Assembly (NCBI RefSeq): GCF_030345795.1
Contig: NZ_JAUALB010000001.1
Coordinates: 3,588,001 to 3,652,000 of the forward strand
Reading direction: 5' to 3'
Origin: Micromonospora sp. WMMA1363
Lineage (GTDB): Bacteria; Actinomycetota; Actinomycetes; Mycobacteriales; Micromonosporaceae
Length of the DNA stretch: 64,000 nucleotides
The notes below the pieces were generated by a model. The model ran no database searches and had not been told where the DNA came from. It was given only the letters and a program-made list of their open reading frames with translations. The position numbers and the translations under genes are program-made. This document shows positions 48,647-60,237 of this stretch, in pieces; within the stretch, counting starts at the first letter, position 1, and every line of letters begins with the position of its first letter.

Positions 48647-50335
48647 TCAGGGGCGGGCGTACGGCCTGAGCGGGGTGGTCACCGCCGCGTACGCGTCGAC
48701 GATGCCGTATCCGTAGAAGCCGTTGAAGTTGAGCCCACCGGCGCAGTACGCGTCGTAGGACTCGTCGCGGCCCTCGTCGCGGTACTGCTGGAGCCGCGGC
48801 TCCGGGCAGGCGTGCTCGGCGGCCGTCCGGTACAGGTGCTGCTCCACCAGGTCCGGGTGCAGGCCGAAGCCGCCCCGACGCTGCGGCTTGCCGTGCTTGC
48901 TGACGATCAGCGCGGCCACACCCGAGGCGTGCGGCGAGGCCATCGAGGTGCCCTGGAGGTACGTGTAGTACCCGCACTCACCGTTGCGCTTGCACTCCTT
49001 GAGCACCGACGTTTCGGCGCCCGGGACGACGTTGCCGTCCTCGTCGACCGCACCCTCCTCCTGAAGCACCTTCTTCGGGTAGGTGGAGAGGATCAGGTTG
49101 CCGTAGGTCCGGTAGCTGTCCGTGCCGAAGCCGTCCCGGAACCAGCCACCCGGTGCGGCAACACCGATCTCCTCGGTGCCGTAGTTCGAGAAGTCGGACT
49201 TCTTGCCGGACGGGCCGACCGACGACACGCCGATCACGTGCGGGCCTTCGACCGGAAGGTCCCAGCAGCTGTTGTTGTCGATCTCGCGCGGGTACGGCGG
49301 GGTGTCGCCGTAGTCCGGGCTGGAGGTGTCGGTCCGCGGGTTGGCCAGGTCCTCGTGGTTGTTGCCGAGCGAGCCGACCAGGGTGACCCCACGGTTGTGC
49401 GCGAAGGTCAGCGCCCGCTTCATCGCCTTGATGATGGCGCGCTGCTCGGCCTGGTGCTCCGGCGAGTCGGCCGGGTTTGCGGTGCAGTTGTACAGCCACG
49501 GGTCGACGTAGAACGACATGTTGACCACGTCGAGGCCAGCCCTGCCGGCGTGCAGCAACGACTTGACCACCGGCTCCAGGAAGAAGTAACCGGAGTCCTG
49601 GCCGCCCTTCAACTCGACCAGGGAGACTTTCGGCGCGACACCGGAGAGGCCGAACCCGTTGGCGGCGGCGCCGATGGTGCCCGCGACGTGGGTGCCGTGG
49701 CCGCCGTCGTCCGTGCCGACCGGGTCGACGCAGCTCGGGACCTCACATTCGCCGTCCACCTCGACGATGTCCGGGGCGAAGTTGCGGGACAGCTTCCAGT
49801 TGAAATTCGGTGCGATGTCCGGGTGGCTGGCGTCGAGACCGGTGTCCAGGACACCGACCGTCACCCGCCGGTCGCCCGGCTCGACCTTGCGGGCCCGGTC
49901 GGCCCGGATCATGTCCAGGCCCCAGAGCTTGTCGTCCAGCGGGTCCATCCGCGCGGCCCGGCGCCCGCCGGACCCCTTGCCGGCGGCGGCGGCCAGCAGG
50001 TGTTCCTGCTCGACCCGGTCGAGCTTGGGCTTGCGGCCGATGGCCTTCTGCTCGGCGGCACCGATCAGCGCCGGGGCGGCGGTCGCCCGGGACGCGAAGT
50101 CCGTCCGGTCGCTGGTCACCTGGAACATGCCGACATCGTCGGTACGGGACACCACGGTGCCCCCGGCAGCCCGGATCGCGGCGACGGCGGCGTCAGCGGC
50201 GACACCGTCCTCGGCCACGACGGTGAAGGTCCGGGCACTGGTGGGTGCGGCGCCCGCCGGAACGCCGAGGCCGGTTACCGTCAGTGCCAGAACCGTCGCG
50301 GTGGCGACGGCTCCAGCGGTGAAACGTTTGCTCAC
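48647..50335 (-). CDS. Secreted subtilisin-like (S8) serine protease
   Basis: From the GTG at 50335 the 562-residue protein has a signal peptide (SKRFTAGAVATATVLALTVT) and a propeptide of about 90 residues (TFTVVAEDGVAADAAVAAIR). The catalytic triad is Asp in VTVGVLDTGLDASHPDIAP, His in GGHGTHVAGTIGAAANGFG and Ser in LQGTSMASPHASGVAALIV. The oxyanion Asn is in LVGSLGNNHEDLANP. Inserted Cys-containing loops (ECEVPSCVDP, CKRNGECGYY) suggest disulfides. It degrades protein outside the cell. Confidence 0.92.
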   Translation of the reverse strand: MSKRFTAGAVATATVLALTVTGLGVPAGAAPTSARTFTVVAEDGVAADAAVAAIRAAGGTVVSRTDDVGMFQVTSDRTDFASRATAAPALIGAAEQKAIGRKPKLDRVEQEHLLAAAAGKGSGGRRAARMDPLDDKLWGLDMIRADRARKVEPGDRRVTVGVLDTGLDASHPDIAPNFNWKLSRNFAPDIVEVDGECEVPSCVDPVGTDDGGHGTHVAGTIGAAANGFGLSGVAPKVSLVELKGGQDSGYFFLEPVVKSLLHAGRAGLDVVNMSFYVDPWLYNCTANPADSPEHQAEQRAIIKAMKRALTFAHNRGVTLVGSLGNNHEDLANPRTDTSSPDYGDTPPYPREIDNNSCWDLPVEGPHVIGVSSVGPSGKKSDFSNYGTEEIGVAAPGGWFRDGFGTDSYRTYGNLILSTYPKKVLQEEGAVDEDGNVVPGAETSVLKECKRNGECGYYTYLQGTSMASPHASGVAALIVSKHGKPQRRGGFGLHPDLVEQHLYRTAAEHACPEPRLQQYRDEGRDESYDAYCAGGLNFNGFYGYGIVDAYAAVTTPLRPYARP

Positions 50336-50585
50336 ATCGGATCCTCTCGTTGAGGGACGTGGCAGCCATCGAACATCACCGGCACCGTTTGCGCCAGACA
50401 CCTACCCGATAACGACCGAGAGATCGGCTTCGTCCGTAAGAGCAGTCGGGTCGGCGGGCAGATCCGTCAAGGTGGACACTTCCGCGTCGGGTCGCACGTC
50501 GGCGGGCCCGACGGACCGGAGCCTCACCTCTCCCCCGCGCGGTGACCGGCCGGACGCGGGCCGGTCGTAGAACCCGCACAGCGGG

Positions 50586-51551
50586 TCAACGGCCGGTGGC
50601 GAGCACCAGCTCCTCCTGGGGGTCGGTGACCGTCGGGGTCTCCCGCGGCTCGTCGAGGCGGACCAGGGCCACGCCGGCGACGATCAGCACACCGCCGGCG
50701 AGTTGGACCACGGTCGGCAGCTCGCCCAGCACCAGCCAGGCGATCAGCACCGCGAACATCACCTCGGTCAGCCCGACGAACGAGGCCAGCCGGGCGCCGA
50801 GGCTGCGGGTCGCCGCGACCCCGGTGAGGTATGCGAGCACGGCCGCCACCAGCACCAGCCCGGCCACCGGCACGAGCCAGCTGGTGTGCTGCCCGGCGAA
50901 GTCGACGGCGCCGAAGTACGCCCGCAGCGGCAGCACCCCGACCAACCCGAGGAGCAGCAGCACGCCGGCGCCGACCGCCATCCCGCCGGAGGCCAGCACC
51001 ACCGACGGCAGGTTCGGGTCCATCCGGCCGGCGAGCACGAAGTAGCCGGCCAGCCCGACCGCCGCGCCGAGCCCCCAGAGCACACCCACCGGGTCGAGAC
51101 GTCCGGCGCCGGCCAGGTCGAGCACGAGGCCGAGGCCGGCCAGGGCGGCGACGGATCCGGCGGCGGTGAGCCGGCGGGGGCGTTGCCCGTGCGCCAGCCA
51201 CATCCAACCGACCACGACCACGATGCCCAGGTATTCCAGCATCAACGCGACCCCGACCGGCAGGTAGCGCACGGCGTTGAAGAAGCACACCTGGGCGAGG
51301 GCGACGCCGAGCAGCCCGAACCCGCCGATCGACGCGATGTTGCGCCGGAGCACCGACCGGCGGCCGCGCAGCGCCAGCACTGCCGGCACCGCCAGCACCA
51401 CGGCGGCGAGGCCGACCCGGGCGATCACCAGGGCCTCCGCCGACCAGCCGGCGTTGATCAGTGACCGGGCGAACGTGCCGGACGTGGCGAAGGTCAGCGC
51501 CGAGAAGACAGCCAGGGCGAGGCCGGCACCTCCGACGGATGGTTGGCGCAT
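50586..51551 (-). CDS. EamA/DMT-family exporter
   Basis: The 321-residue protein has about ten hydrophobic helices in two EamA halves: LALAVFSALTFATSGTFARS, VGVALMLEYLGIVVVVGWMW in the first, and GLAGYFVLAGRMDPNLPSVV, TEVMFAVLIAWLVLGELPTV, LAGGVLIVAGVALVRL in the second. Family members export amino acids, nucleotides or drugs. The divergent CGNR regulator 87 bases away is a likely controller. The substrate is unknown. Confidence 0.88.
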   Translation of the reverse strand: MRQPSVGGAGLALAVFSALTFATSGTFARSLINAGWSAEALVIARVGLAAVVLAVPAVLALRGRRSVLRRNIASIGGFGLLGVALAQVCFFNAVRYLPVGVALMLEYLGIVVVVGWMWLAHGQRPRRLTAAGSVAALAGLGLVLDLAGAGRLDPVGVLWGLGAAVGLAGYFVLAGRMDPNLPSVVLASGGMAVGAGVLLLLGLVGVLPLRAYFGAVDFAGQHTSWLVPVAGLVLVAAVLAYLTGVAATRSLGARLASFVGLTEVMFAVLIAWLVLGELPTVVQLAGGVLIVAGVALVRLDEPRETPTVTDPQEELVLATGR

Positions 51552-51637
51552 CGGGCTCTCCTTGGCGAGCGAGGGGCGTCATGGGCAAAATATGGCTGTG
51601 CCGATGACGCTAGGCCGACCCAGCGACAGGAGTCAAG

Positions 51638-52183
51638 TTGCTTTTCACCCATGACACCGAGTGCTCGCTGATCGCCGCCGCCGCGCTGGTCAACACCGAC
51701 AGCGTCGACGGCGAAGGGCTGCCGGACGTGACCGCCCTGGACGAGTTCTTCGTCACGCACACCTTCAGCGGACGACACGAGCACACCGACACCGAGTTGC
51801 GGGCGGTCCGCGACCTGCGCCCTCGGCTGCGCCGCATCTGGCACGCCGACACCGACGCGATCGTGGCCATCGTCAACGGACTACTCCGGGAGAACGACGC
51901 CCTGCCCCAGCTCATCACGCACGACGACGAGCCGTACCACCTGCACGCGGTGCCCCGGGACGCGCCGCTCGCGGTGCGGATGGCGGTGGAGGCCGCCATG
52001 GCGATGGCCGACCTCGTCCGCAGCGGCGAACTGAGCCGGCTACGGATCTGTGCGCACCCCGACTGCGACAACGTGCTGGTCGACCTGTCGAAGAACCGGT
52101 CCCGCAGGTTCTGCGACGCCGGCTGCGGCAACCGCGCCGCCGTCACCGCCTACCGCGCCCGCAAAGCCGCCGCGCGACCCTGA
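51638..52183 (+). CDS. CGNR zinc-finger (ABATE domain) regulator
   Basis: The 181-residue protein starts at a TTG behind CAGGAG. The N-terminal ABATE-type domain (HDTECSLIAAAALVNTDSVD, TDTELRAVRDLRPRLRRIWH) is followed by the C-terminal zinc finger RICAHPDCDNVLVDLSKNRS, RRFCDAGCGNRAAV with the CGNR motif. These proteins act as stress- or ligand-responsive regulators in actinobacteria. It faces the EamA exporter gene, so it probably controls it. Confidence 0.85.
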   Translation: MLFTHDTECSLIAAAALVNTDSVDGEGLPDVTALDEFFVTHTFSGRHEHTDTELRAVRDLRPRLRRIWHADTDAIVAIVNGLLRENDALPQLITHDDEPYHLHAVPRDAPLAVRMAVEAAMAMADLVRSGELSRLRICAHPDCDNVLVDLSKNRSRRFCDAGCGNRAAVTAYRARKAAARP

Positions 52184-52237
52184 CCACTTTGGCCCGCGCC
52201 CGAGGGCGGGGATCTCCGCGTCGGGCGAGGCGGTCAC

Positions 52238-52411
52238 CTATCGACGCAGGGCGGACACGAAAACCCGCCAGGAGTACGGGTCGAAGGCCAGCACCGGCCC
52301 CGCCGGATCCTTGCTGTCCCGCACCCCGACCACCGCCGAGAGGTTGGTCGCCACCTCGACACAGTCGTTGGTCTGGGCGCTCCGAGTGCTCTTCCGCCAG
52401 ATGGCGCCCAT
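52238..52411 (-). CDS. DUF397 protein
   Basis: The 57-residue protein reads MGAIWRKSTRSAQTNDCVEV, ATNLSAVVGVRDSKDPAGPV, LAFDPYSWRVFVSALR. W-R-K-S-x-x-S, then C-V-E-V, V-R-D-S-K and the final W-x-x-F-V mark DUF397. These small proteins pair with XRE/DUF5753 regulators in actinobacteria, several acting in development or as antitoxin-like partners. The ATG at 52411 overlaps the regulator stop; an ATG at 52420 is possible. Confidence 0.9.
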   Translation of the reverse strand: MGAIWRKSTRSAQTNDCVEVATNLSAVVGVRDSKDPAGPVLAFDPYSWRVFVSALRR

Positions 52412-53223
52412 CAAATCCATGACTCCGTCACTTTCCTCACCAGTTCAAGAGACTCCTGCGGGGGCAACGCCTCGCCAAGGATAGCTTCCCAGACCCGTTG
52501 CAACCGCCCGAGATCGGCCGGTTGATCAAGCTCCTGCCCACCCACCTGCGTGGCGAGGAACGCCAGTTCCATTCCCTCCCGGAGAGTCGCGAGGATGAAC
52601 GGGCCCCCGAGCCCCGGATGTTCTTGTGCCGACTGCGGCACGACGTGCAGTCGGACCCGGGGGTGCTCGGTCGCCGTCCGCGCGAGGTGGGAGGTCTGGT
52701 CACACATGGTCTTGCGCGTCCCGACCTGACGGCGCAGAGCAGCCTCGTCCACGACCGCCACCAACCGTGGCGGCTCCTCGTCGTAGAGGATGCGCTGGCC
52801 CTCCATCCGCTCGTTGAGTCGACGCTCAACGTCCTCCTCTTCGAGCAGGCCACCGGCCTCGAAAACGGCGCGAGCGTAAGCCTCGGTCTGGAACAGGCCG
52901 GGCACGTACAGCGGCTCGAACCAGCGCAGCACCTTCGCCTGCGCAACGATCGCGCCTCTGCCGCGCAGCCAGGGCTGGGCACGGTCCAGGCTGACCAGGT
53001 CGGTGAGCATGCGGGTGTAGAGGCCGCCGGTGTCGAGGGCCTTGTCGAACTGTTCGAGGTACTTGCCGGTGGGTGGCTGCTGCCCGAGTTCCACCGCGCT
53101 GACCATCGACGGTGAGTAGTTGACGGCCCTGGCCAACTCGTCCTGACTCCAGCCCCGCCGGACCCGCGCCCGGCGTAGCTCCGCCACCAGGAACGCCGCG
53201 GCGGTCATCTGTCCAGTCGCCAT
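52411..53223 (-). CDS. XRE-family regulator with DUF5753 domain
   Basis: The 270-residue protein has an HTH_31 domain (FLVAELRRARVRRGWSQDEL, ARAVNYSPSMVSAVELGQQP) and then DUF5753 (RWFEPLYVPGLFQTEAYARA, RLVAVVDEAALRRQVGTRKT, PRVRLHVVPQSAQEHPGLGG). This is the standard partner of DUF397 proteins, as in WhiJ/AbaA-like loci of Streptomyces. The downstream DUF397 gene is translationally coupled. ATG at 53223 is chosen as the first start fitting the family. Confidence 0.92.
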   Translation of the reverse strand: MATGQMTAAAFLVAELRRARVRRGWSQDELARAVNYSPSMVSAVELGQQPPTGKYLEQFDKALDTGGLYTRMLTDLVSLDRAQPWLRGRGAIVAQAKVLRWFEPLYVPGLFQTEAYARAVFEAGGLLEEEDVERRLNERMEGQRILYDEEPPRLVAVVDEAALRRQVGTRKTMCDQTSHLARTATEHPRVRLHVVPQSAQEHPGLGGPFILATLREGMELAFLATQVGGQELDQPADLGRLQRVWEAILGEALPPQESLELVRKVTESWI

Positions 53224-53478
53224 CTCCAGCCGCCCTCCACGAACCGGTTGATCGACTCCAGCGCCACGCCACCGGCATCCCGGACCTGCCCAGAGGGCCT
53301 CGGACAGCGCGGACAAACCCTTCCGACCGTAGCGGTGTCCTCAGCAGACTGTGAAGCGCGACGCGCGCCGCTCGGTCCCCGAGCCTGGCGTCGCGGTGGG
53401 ACCGCCCGCTCCCCGGCCGGACGGTCCCACCGCCGGGGCGATGACGCACACGAGTCGGTTCGAGAGGAAGGCCGCGCC

Positions 53479-53805
53479 ATGTCCCGATCCGCCCGGCGGA
53501 CCTGGTTTCCGCACCGCTTCCGGGGTGCCCACGACCCGGTCCGGATTGCCCACAACCAGCGTCCCGTACCGCCCGCGCCCCGGCACCGCCGGGTCTGGCG
53601 CGGGCCGCGCCCCTACTGTTCCTGTGGCCTGCGCTGGCGGGCCTGCCCGGACCGGCACGCGACCGTGCCGACCGAGCCGGCCGCACCTCCACCGCCACCG
53701 TGCCGTCCACCGTGGGCCCGGCCCACCGTGGCGAACCCGCAGGTCGGCCGCGCCGGGCGGCTCACCCTGGCCCAGTCCTGGCGGGCCAACGGCGGCCGGT
53801 GGTGA
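53479..53805 (+). CDS. Small Pro/Arg-rich hypothetical protein (108 aa)
   Basis: The 108-residue protein (MSRSARRTWFPHRFRGAHDP) has a Cys pair motif PYCSCGLRWRACPDRH in the middle, Pro-rich linker (PAAPPPPPCRPPWARPTV) and an end LTLAQSWRANGGRW. The stop overlaps the GTG of the next gene (GTGA). The pair is found near XRE/DUF397 loci in Micromonosporaceae as far as I recall. Function unknown. Confidence 0.55.
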   Translation: MSRSARRTWFPHRFRGAHDPVRIAHNQRPVPPAPRHRRVWRGPRPYCSCGLRWRACPDRHATVPTEPAAPPPPPCRPPWARPTVANPQVGRAGRLTLAQSWRANGGRW

Positions 53806-54107
53806 CCGGCCCGGCCGCCCCCGCCGCCCGGCCGCACCTGCCACTGCGCCCAATCTGGCTGTGCCGGGCGTGCGCCGCGCCGTGGCCGTGCGCGACCACG
53901 CGACTCACGCTTCGGCGGGAGTACGTCGAGGATCCGGTCGCGCTGCGCATCTACCTCTGCACGCTGCTGCACGACGCGGTGGCCGACCTGTACGAGCTCA
54001 ACCCGCACGACGGCCCGGACCCGAAGGCCCTCTTCGACCGCTTCCTGGCCTGGGCGCCGCGGCTCGGCCCGCGCTGGCCCGAGGACGGCGGGCGCCGTCG
54101 GATGTGA
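53802..54107 (+). CDS. Conserved hypothetical actinobacterial protein (101 aa)
   Basis: The 101-residue protein has RPIWLCRACAAPWPCATTRL with two Cys pairs, and a helical end REYVEDPVALRIYLCTLLHD, AVADLYELNPHDGPDPKALF, DRFLAWAP. This family is often labelled flavin reductase in databases without support; I see no flavin-binding motif. It is coupled to the preceding gene. Confidence 0.68.
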   Translation: MTGPAAPAARPHLPLRPIWLCRACAAPWPCATTRLTLRREYVEDPVALRIYLCTLLHDAVADLYELNPHDGPDPKALFDRFLAWAPRLGPRWPEDGGRRRM

Positions 54108-54187
54108 TCGCCGGCGGCGAGCACCGCGCTGGCGCGGCCGGACGGCGGTGGCTGCCGCGCCGGTCCGGCCGCGCACCGCCGTGCACG

Positions 54188-54595
54188 TCAGTCGAGGACC
54201 GCGGTGGCCTCCACCTCTACCAGGAGGTCGGGGCCGGCGAGCGCGCTGACGCCCAGCCCCGTGAACGGCGCGACCGGGGTGATCCCCAACTTCGCGGCCG
54301 CCCGGGCGATTCCCTCCATGAGCAGGGGCATCTTGTCGGGAGTCCAGTCGACGACGTAGGCGGTCAACTTCGCCACGTCGTCGAAGGACGCGCCGACCTC
54401 GGCCAAGGCGGTGGCGACGTTGAGGTAGCACTGCTCGATCTGGGCGGCGACGTCGCCGACGCCGACCGTGTTGCCGTCGCCGTCGACGGCGACCTGGCCG
54501 GCCAGGAACACCAGCCGCGATCCGGTGGCGACCGCCACCTGCCGGTAGAGGTCGACCTTCGGCAACCCTTCGGGGTTTACCAGGGTGATGGCCAT
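54188..54595 (-). CDS. RidA-family (YjgF/UK114) protein
   Basis: The 135-residue protein (MAITLVNPEGLPKVDLYRQV) has RLVFLAGQVAVDGDGNTVGV, QIEQCYLNVATALAEVGASF, DDVAKLTAYVV and the ending GPDLLVEVEATAVL. RidA proteins hydrolyse reactive imines or enamines formed by PLP enzymes. The catalytic Arg seen near the C-terminus of true RidA proteins is not obvious, so it may belong to another subgroup. It lies divergent to the TetR gene. Confidence 0.88.
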   Translation of the reverse strand: MAITLVNPEGLPKVDLYRQVAVATGSRLVFLAGQVAVDGDGNTVGVGDVAAQIEQCYLNVATALAEVGASFDDVAKLTAYVVDWTPDKMPLLMEGIARAAAKLGITPVAPFTGLGVSALAGPDLLVEVEATAVLD

Positions 54596-54637
54596 GCTGA
54601 CTCCATTCGTCAAGAGCCCGTAGGCTCGGCTCACCAA

Positions 54638-54656
54638 AACATAGCACGGCTATGTT
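54638..54656. promoter_or_regulatory. Perfect palindromic TetR operator between ridA-like and tetR genes
   Basis: AACATAG at 54638-54644 and CTATGTT at 54650-54656 form a perfect 7-5-7 inverted repeat, 16 bases before the TetR GTG and 42 bases before the RidA start. Its size and place match TetR-family operators controlling both divergent genes. Confidence 0.75.
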
Positions 54657-54672
54657 ATGTATCCTGGGAGCC

Positions 54673-55296
54673 GTGGCCAGAACGAAGGACCCCGCGGTCC
54701 GCACCCTTCTCATCGAGCGGGCCGCGCACATGCTCCGCACCCGCGAGCCCATCACCCTCCGCTCGCTGGTAGCCGGGACCCACGTGTCGACGATGGCCGT
54801 CTACACCCACTTCGGCGGCATGGACGGCATGTGGAAAGCCCTCCGCCAGGAGGGCTTCACCCGCCTGGCGGCCAGGCTCGCCGCGGTCCCGCCGTCCGAG
54901 GACCCGGTCCGCGACCTGACCGCCCTGGTCACCGCCTACCTCGGCAACGCCCTGGACCACCCCGACCTGTACCGGGTCATGTTCGACGCCAACTTCGACC
55001 TGGAGGACGCCCAGGCCGCGGACGACACCCTGGAGTACCTGGTCCAAGCCGCCGAACGGGGCCGGAGGGCCGGCCGCTACCGCGCCGACATCGTCCCGCT
55101 GGAACTGGCGACCCAGAGCTGGACCGTCGCCCACGGGCTGGTCTCCCTGGTCGCCAACGGCCCCCTGCCACGCCAGACGCTCGCCCACGGCCCGCTCCTG
55201 CTGACCGCGCTGTTCACCGCCACCGGCGACGACCCCGACAGGTGTCACCGGTCGGTCGAGCAGGGCTGGCAGCGGCTGCACCTGGCCGGCGACTAG
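54673..55296 (+). CDS. TetR-family transcriptional regulator
   Basis: The 207-residue protein has a TetR helix-turn-helix (VRTLLIERAAHMLRTREPIT, LRSLVAGTHVSTMAVYTHFG, GMDGMWKALRQEGFTRLAAR) and a helical ligand domain (DHPDLYRVMFDANFDLEDAQ, QSWTVAHGLVSLVANG). It probably represses itself and the divergent RidA gene through the palindrome just upstream. The GTG at 54673 keeps the operator outside the coding frame; an earlier start at 54652 would overlap it. Confidence 0.9.
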   Translation: MARTKDPAVRTLLIERAAHMLRTREPITLRSLVAGTHVSTMAVYTHFGGMDGMWKALRQEGFTRLAARLAAVPPSEDPVRDLTALVTAYLGNALDHPDLYRVMFDANFDLEDAQAADDTLEYLVQAAERGRRAGRYRADIVPLELATQSWTVAHGLVSLVANGPLPRQTLAHGPLLLTALFTATGDDPDRCHRSVEQGWQRLHLAGD

Positions 55297-55321
55297 CCCG
55301 GCCAGATGCAGCGCGGACCCG

Positions 55322-56731
55322 TCAGGGGTGGGTCATCCGGAGCAGGTCGAGCGCCTCGTCGAGCTGCGTCTCGGTGAGCACGCCGGAATCGACGTGCCCC
55401 CGGGCGACCACCACCTCCCGGATGGAGATCTGCTTGGCCAACGCCTCCTTGGCGATCGAGGCGGCCTCGTCGTACCCGAGGTGGCGGTTGAGCGGCGTGA
55501 CGATCGACGGCGAGCCCTCCGCGTACGCCCGGCAGACCTCGGCGTCCGCGACCAGGCCGACCACACAACGGTCGGCGAACAGGCGACTCGACGCGGCCAA
55601 CAGCTTGATCGACTCCAGGATGTTACGGGCCATCACCGGGAGCATGACGTTCAGCTCGAAGTCCCCCTGGGAGCCGGCGAAGGCGACGGTGGCGTCGTTG
55701 CCGATCACCTGGGCGCAGACCTGGCGAACGGCCTCGCAGAGCACCGGATTGACCTTGCCGGGCATGATCGACGAGCCCGGCTGGAGATCCGGGATACGCA
55801 GCTCCCGCAGGCCGGCACGAGGTCCCGAACCCATCCAACGAATGTCGTTGGCCATCTTGTGCAGCCCGACCGCGACGGTACGAAGCTGCCCCGAGGTCTC
55901 CACGAGCGCGTCCCGCGCCCCCTGCGCCTCGAAGTGGTTCCGCGCCTCGGTCAGCGGCAGGCCGGTCGAGGCCCGCAGCTTCTCGACCACCCGCGCGGCG
56001 AAGCCGAGCGGGGTGTTGATGCCGGTGCCGACCGCGGTGCCACCCAGCGGCAGCTCGGCGAGCCGGGGCAGCGCCGACCCCAGCCGCTCGATACCGTAGC
56101 GGACCTGCGCGGCGTAGCCGCCGAACTCCTGGCCGAGCGTGACCGGTGTGGCGTCCATCAGGTGGGTACGCCCCGCCTTGACGACAGTCTCGAACTCGAC
56201 CGCCTTGCTTTCCAGCGCCTCGGCCAGGTGGGCCAGGGACGGCAGCAGATCCCGCGCCACGAACTCGGTGGCCGCCAGGTGGATCGAGGACGGAAAAACG
56301 TCGTTACTGGACTGCGACGCGTTGACATGGTCGTTGGGATGCACGTCCCGACCCAGCTCCCGGCCGGCCAGGCTGGCGATCACCTCGTTCGTGTTCATGT
56401 TGGACGACGTGCCGGAGCCGGTCTGGAAGACGTCCACCGGGAACTGGTCGTCGTACCCGCCGTCGGCCACGTGCGCGGCGGCGGCGGCGATCGCGACGGC
56501 CAGGTCGGCGTCGATCACGCCCAACTCGCCGTTGACCTCGGCCGCGGCACCCTTGATCTGGGCCAGCGCCCGGATCTGCGCCGGCTCGATCCCCCGGCCG
56601 GAGATCGGGAAGTTCTGCACCGCACGCTGGGTCTGCGCCCGCCACAGCGCCTCGGCGGGCACCTCCACCTCGCCCATCGAGTCGTGTTCGATCCGGTAAC
56701 CCGTCGCCTCTGGAGTCGTCACACGTGCCAT
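55322..56731 (-). CDS. fumC: Class II fumarate hydratase
   Basis: The 469-residue protein has the superfamily signature [18 protein letters not shown], plus [37 protein letters not shown] and [20 protein letters not shown]. It interconverts fumarate and malate in the TCA cycle without an iron cluster. It follows the class I fumarase gene by 58 bases on the same strand, so the two likely form an operon. Confidence 0.95.
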   Translation of the reverse strand: MARVTTPEATGYRIEHDSMGEVEVPAEALWRAQTQRAVQNFPISGRGIEPAQIRALAQIKGAAAEVNGELGVIDADLAVAIAAAAAHVADGGYDDQFPVDVFQTGSGTSSNMNTNEVIASLAGRELGRDVHPNDHVNASQSSNDVFPSSIHLAATEFVARDLLPSLAHLAEALESKAVEFETVVKAGRTHLMDATPVTLGQEFGGYAAQVRYGIERLGSALPRLAELPLGGTAVGTGINTPLGFAARVVEKLRASTGLPLTEARNHFEAQGARDALVETSGQLRTVAVGLHKMANDIRWMGSGPRAGLRELRIPDLQPGSSIMPGKVNPVLCEAVRQVCAQVIGNDATVAFAGSQGDFELNVMLPVMARNILESIKLLAASSRLFADRCVVGLVADAEVCRAYAEGSPSIVTPLNRHLGYDEAASIAKEALAKQISIREVVVARGHVDSGVLTETQLDEALDLLRMTHP

Positions 56732-56789
56732 CCTGCCGCGCCGAGCGGCGGTGTGCAGATGTTCGGGCCCGGCACCCGGCTCAGCCCGG

Positions 56790-58457
<1,668 letters not shown>

Positions 58458-58626
58458 GAGCGGAAAGCCTAGGGCAGGCGGGTCGATCAGTCCCAGCCGC
58501 GGTGCGCCCTCGGCGACCGCTCGCATCGGCGCCAGCCCGGGCCGGCGCCGCGCGAGTCCCGCGTCGGTCGACCTGGCGCAGGCACGGCGTGCGGGACTGT
58601 TCGCCGCGGGCACCGGACGTGACACG

Positions 58627-60069
58627 TCAGCCGTCCTCCGGATCGGCGCACGACTCCCGCTTCGGGCCGCAGCTGTCCTCGGCTGGCGGCACGCCGCCGG
58701 TCCCGGCGGGACTCGACGGCCGGTCGCCGCCGTTACGCGGTCGGGCGCCGGTGGCGCCGGTGGCACCGGTGAAACGGACGTACCCGATCTCCCGACCCTC
58801 GCCGATGATCATGCCGGTCGACCCGACCGCGAGCGCGTTCGCCGCCGTGCGCAGGGTCGCCAGCTCGGCGCCGCCGCGCGGGTCGAGCGCCACGAGCCGG
58901 GACGGCTTGTCGTCGGCGAGCACCGCCGCGTGGAGAGTGAGTGCGGCACCCGCCTTCGCCCCGGCGGAACGGGTCCACCGCACCCGATCGGTGCCCAGTT
59001 CCCGGGCGGTGACCGAGCGCTGGTCAGCCGCCCGCACGAGGGCGTACCGGTCGTCGACGGCGACGATCCGCTCACCCGAGGCGGCCACCAGCAGCAGCCG
59101 ACCGTCGTACCCGTCGAGGACCGCTTCCCGGCCGTCCGGTGCGACCCCGATCAGCACGTTGCGCCCGCCCTGCGGGTCCTCCCGTTGCGCGCAGCCGGCG
59201 TTGTCGGCGGTCCGCAGGTTGACCCCGGCGCGTTGCCACGTCTCCTGCCCGGTGGCCGGGTCCCGACCGGAGATGGCGAAGTAGCAGGTGCCGTCCTGGG
59301 ACCGGGCGGTGATCCGCAGCAGCCGGCCGCCGATCACCGACAGTCGCTCCTCGCGGCCCGGCTCGACGTCGGTGAGGACCCGGCCGGTGGCGGTGTCCAG
59401 GACGTGCACCCGCCCGTCGATCGGGAACCCGAGCAGCGGGGGCACCGGCTCCGGCCCGGCCAGTTCCTCGTCGACCCGCACGGCGTCGAGCCGGCGGGTG
59501 TCGAGCAGGTCCGGGTTGTCGCCGAGCAGGCCGCTGCGGACGCCGGGCACGAAGGCCGTCCACAGGGGAGCCGTTCCCCGCGGGTCCCAGGCGGTGAGGG
59601 TGCAGTCGGTCGGCGCCACGCAGTGGGCGTCGAGCAGCAGGTTTCGCCAGGTCCAGACGGCCACCGCGGCGTCGTCCCGCCGGCGGGTGGCGCCGGTCGT
59701 CGGGTCGAGTACCTCGTACCCCTTGGTCAGGAGCCTGCCCACGACGACGACGGCGTCCCGGTCGGCGCCGGCGACCGCCGACCAGTCCGCCTTACGCTCC
59801 CAGAGCTGCGTGCCGTCGCTGAGCCGGCGCGCCTCGACGCGGGTGCGCTGCTCGACCACCACGGCGTCACCGGCGAACGTGACGCTGCGCGGCGTGCCGC
59901 CGATCCGGCGCTGCCAGACCACGTCCGGCTCGGAGATCGGTTCGCTACGGTTGACCCACTCCCACACTCCCGGGAAGGGATTCCACACTCCGGTCGACGC
60001 CAGGACGACAACGGTGATCAACCCGAGCAGCAGCCAACCACGCACGCCGAGGCCACTCCCCTTCGCCAC
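58627..60069 (-). CDS. Membrane-anchored PQQ-like beta-propeller protein
   Basis: From the GTG at 60069 the 480-residue protein has an N-terminal anchor ([19 protein letters not shown]) and then blades with typical PQQ-repeat turns: [80 protein letters not shown] and [15 protein letters not shown] Gly/Ser/Pro tail ends it. It is likely exposed outside the membrane. No enzymatic motif is visible; such proteins are common single genes in actinobacteria. Confidence 0.78.
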   Translation of the reverse strand: MAKGSGLGVRGWLLLGLITVVVLASTGVWNPFPGVWEWVNRSEPISEPDVVWQRRIGGTPRSVTFAGDAVVVEQRTRVEARRLSDGTQLWERKADWSAVAGADRDAVVVVGRLLTKGYEVLDPTTGATRRRDDAAVAVWTWRNLLLDAHCVAPTDCTLTAWDPRGTAPLWTAFVPGVRSGLLGDNPDLLDTRRLDAVRVDEELAGPEPVPPLLGFPIDGRVHVLDTATGRVLTDVEPGREERLSVIGGRLLRITARSQDGTCYFAISGRDPATGQETWQRAGVNLRTADNAGCAQREDPQGGRNVLIGVAPDGREAVLDGYDGRLLLVAASGERIVAVDDRYALVRAADQRSVTARELGTDRVRWTRSAGAKAGAALTLHAAVLADDKPSRLVALDPRGGAELATLRTAANALAVGSTGMIIGEGREIGYVRFTGATGATGARPRNGGDRPSSPAGTGGVPPAEDSCGPKRESCADPEDG

Positions 60070-60237
60070 CGGATCACGGTAGCCAGCCGTTCCGCCGAGC
60101 GCGCCCCGGCACGCCGTCGCGGGGCGAGAAAGGGACCCCGGTCGACGCAACCGGAGGGAGAAGATCCCCTGCGCTGACACCCAGCGCGGCGGCGTCAGGA
60201 CCCGCCTTTCGCTCCTGGACGAAACAGGGAGGTGGCG

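Noticed and set aside
48392..50353. A 653-codon frame opposite the S8 protease
   Set aside because: It is antisense to a protease with full catalytic motifs and contains Val/Asp/Gly-rich shadow sequence only.
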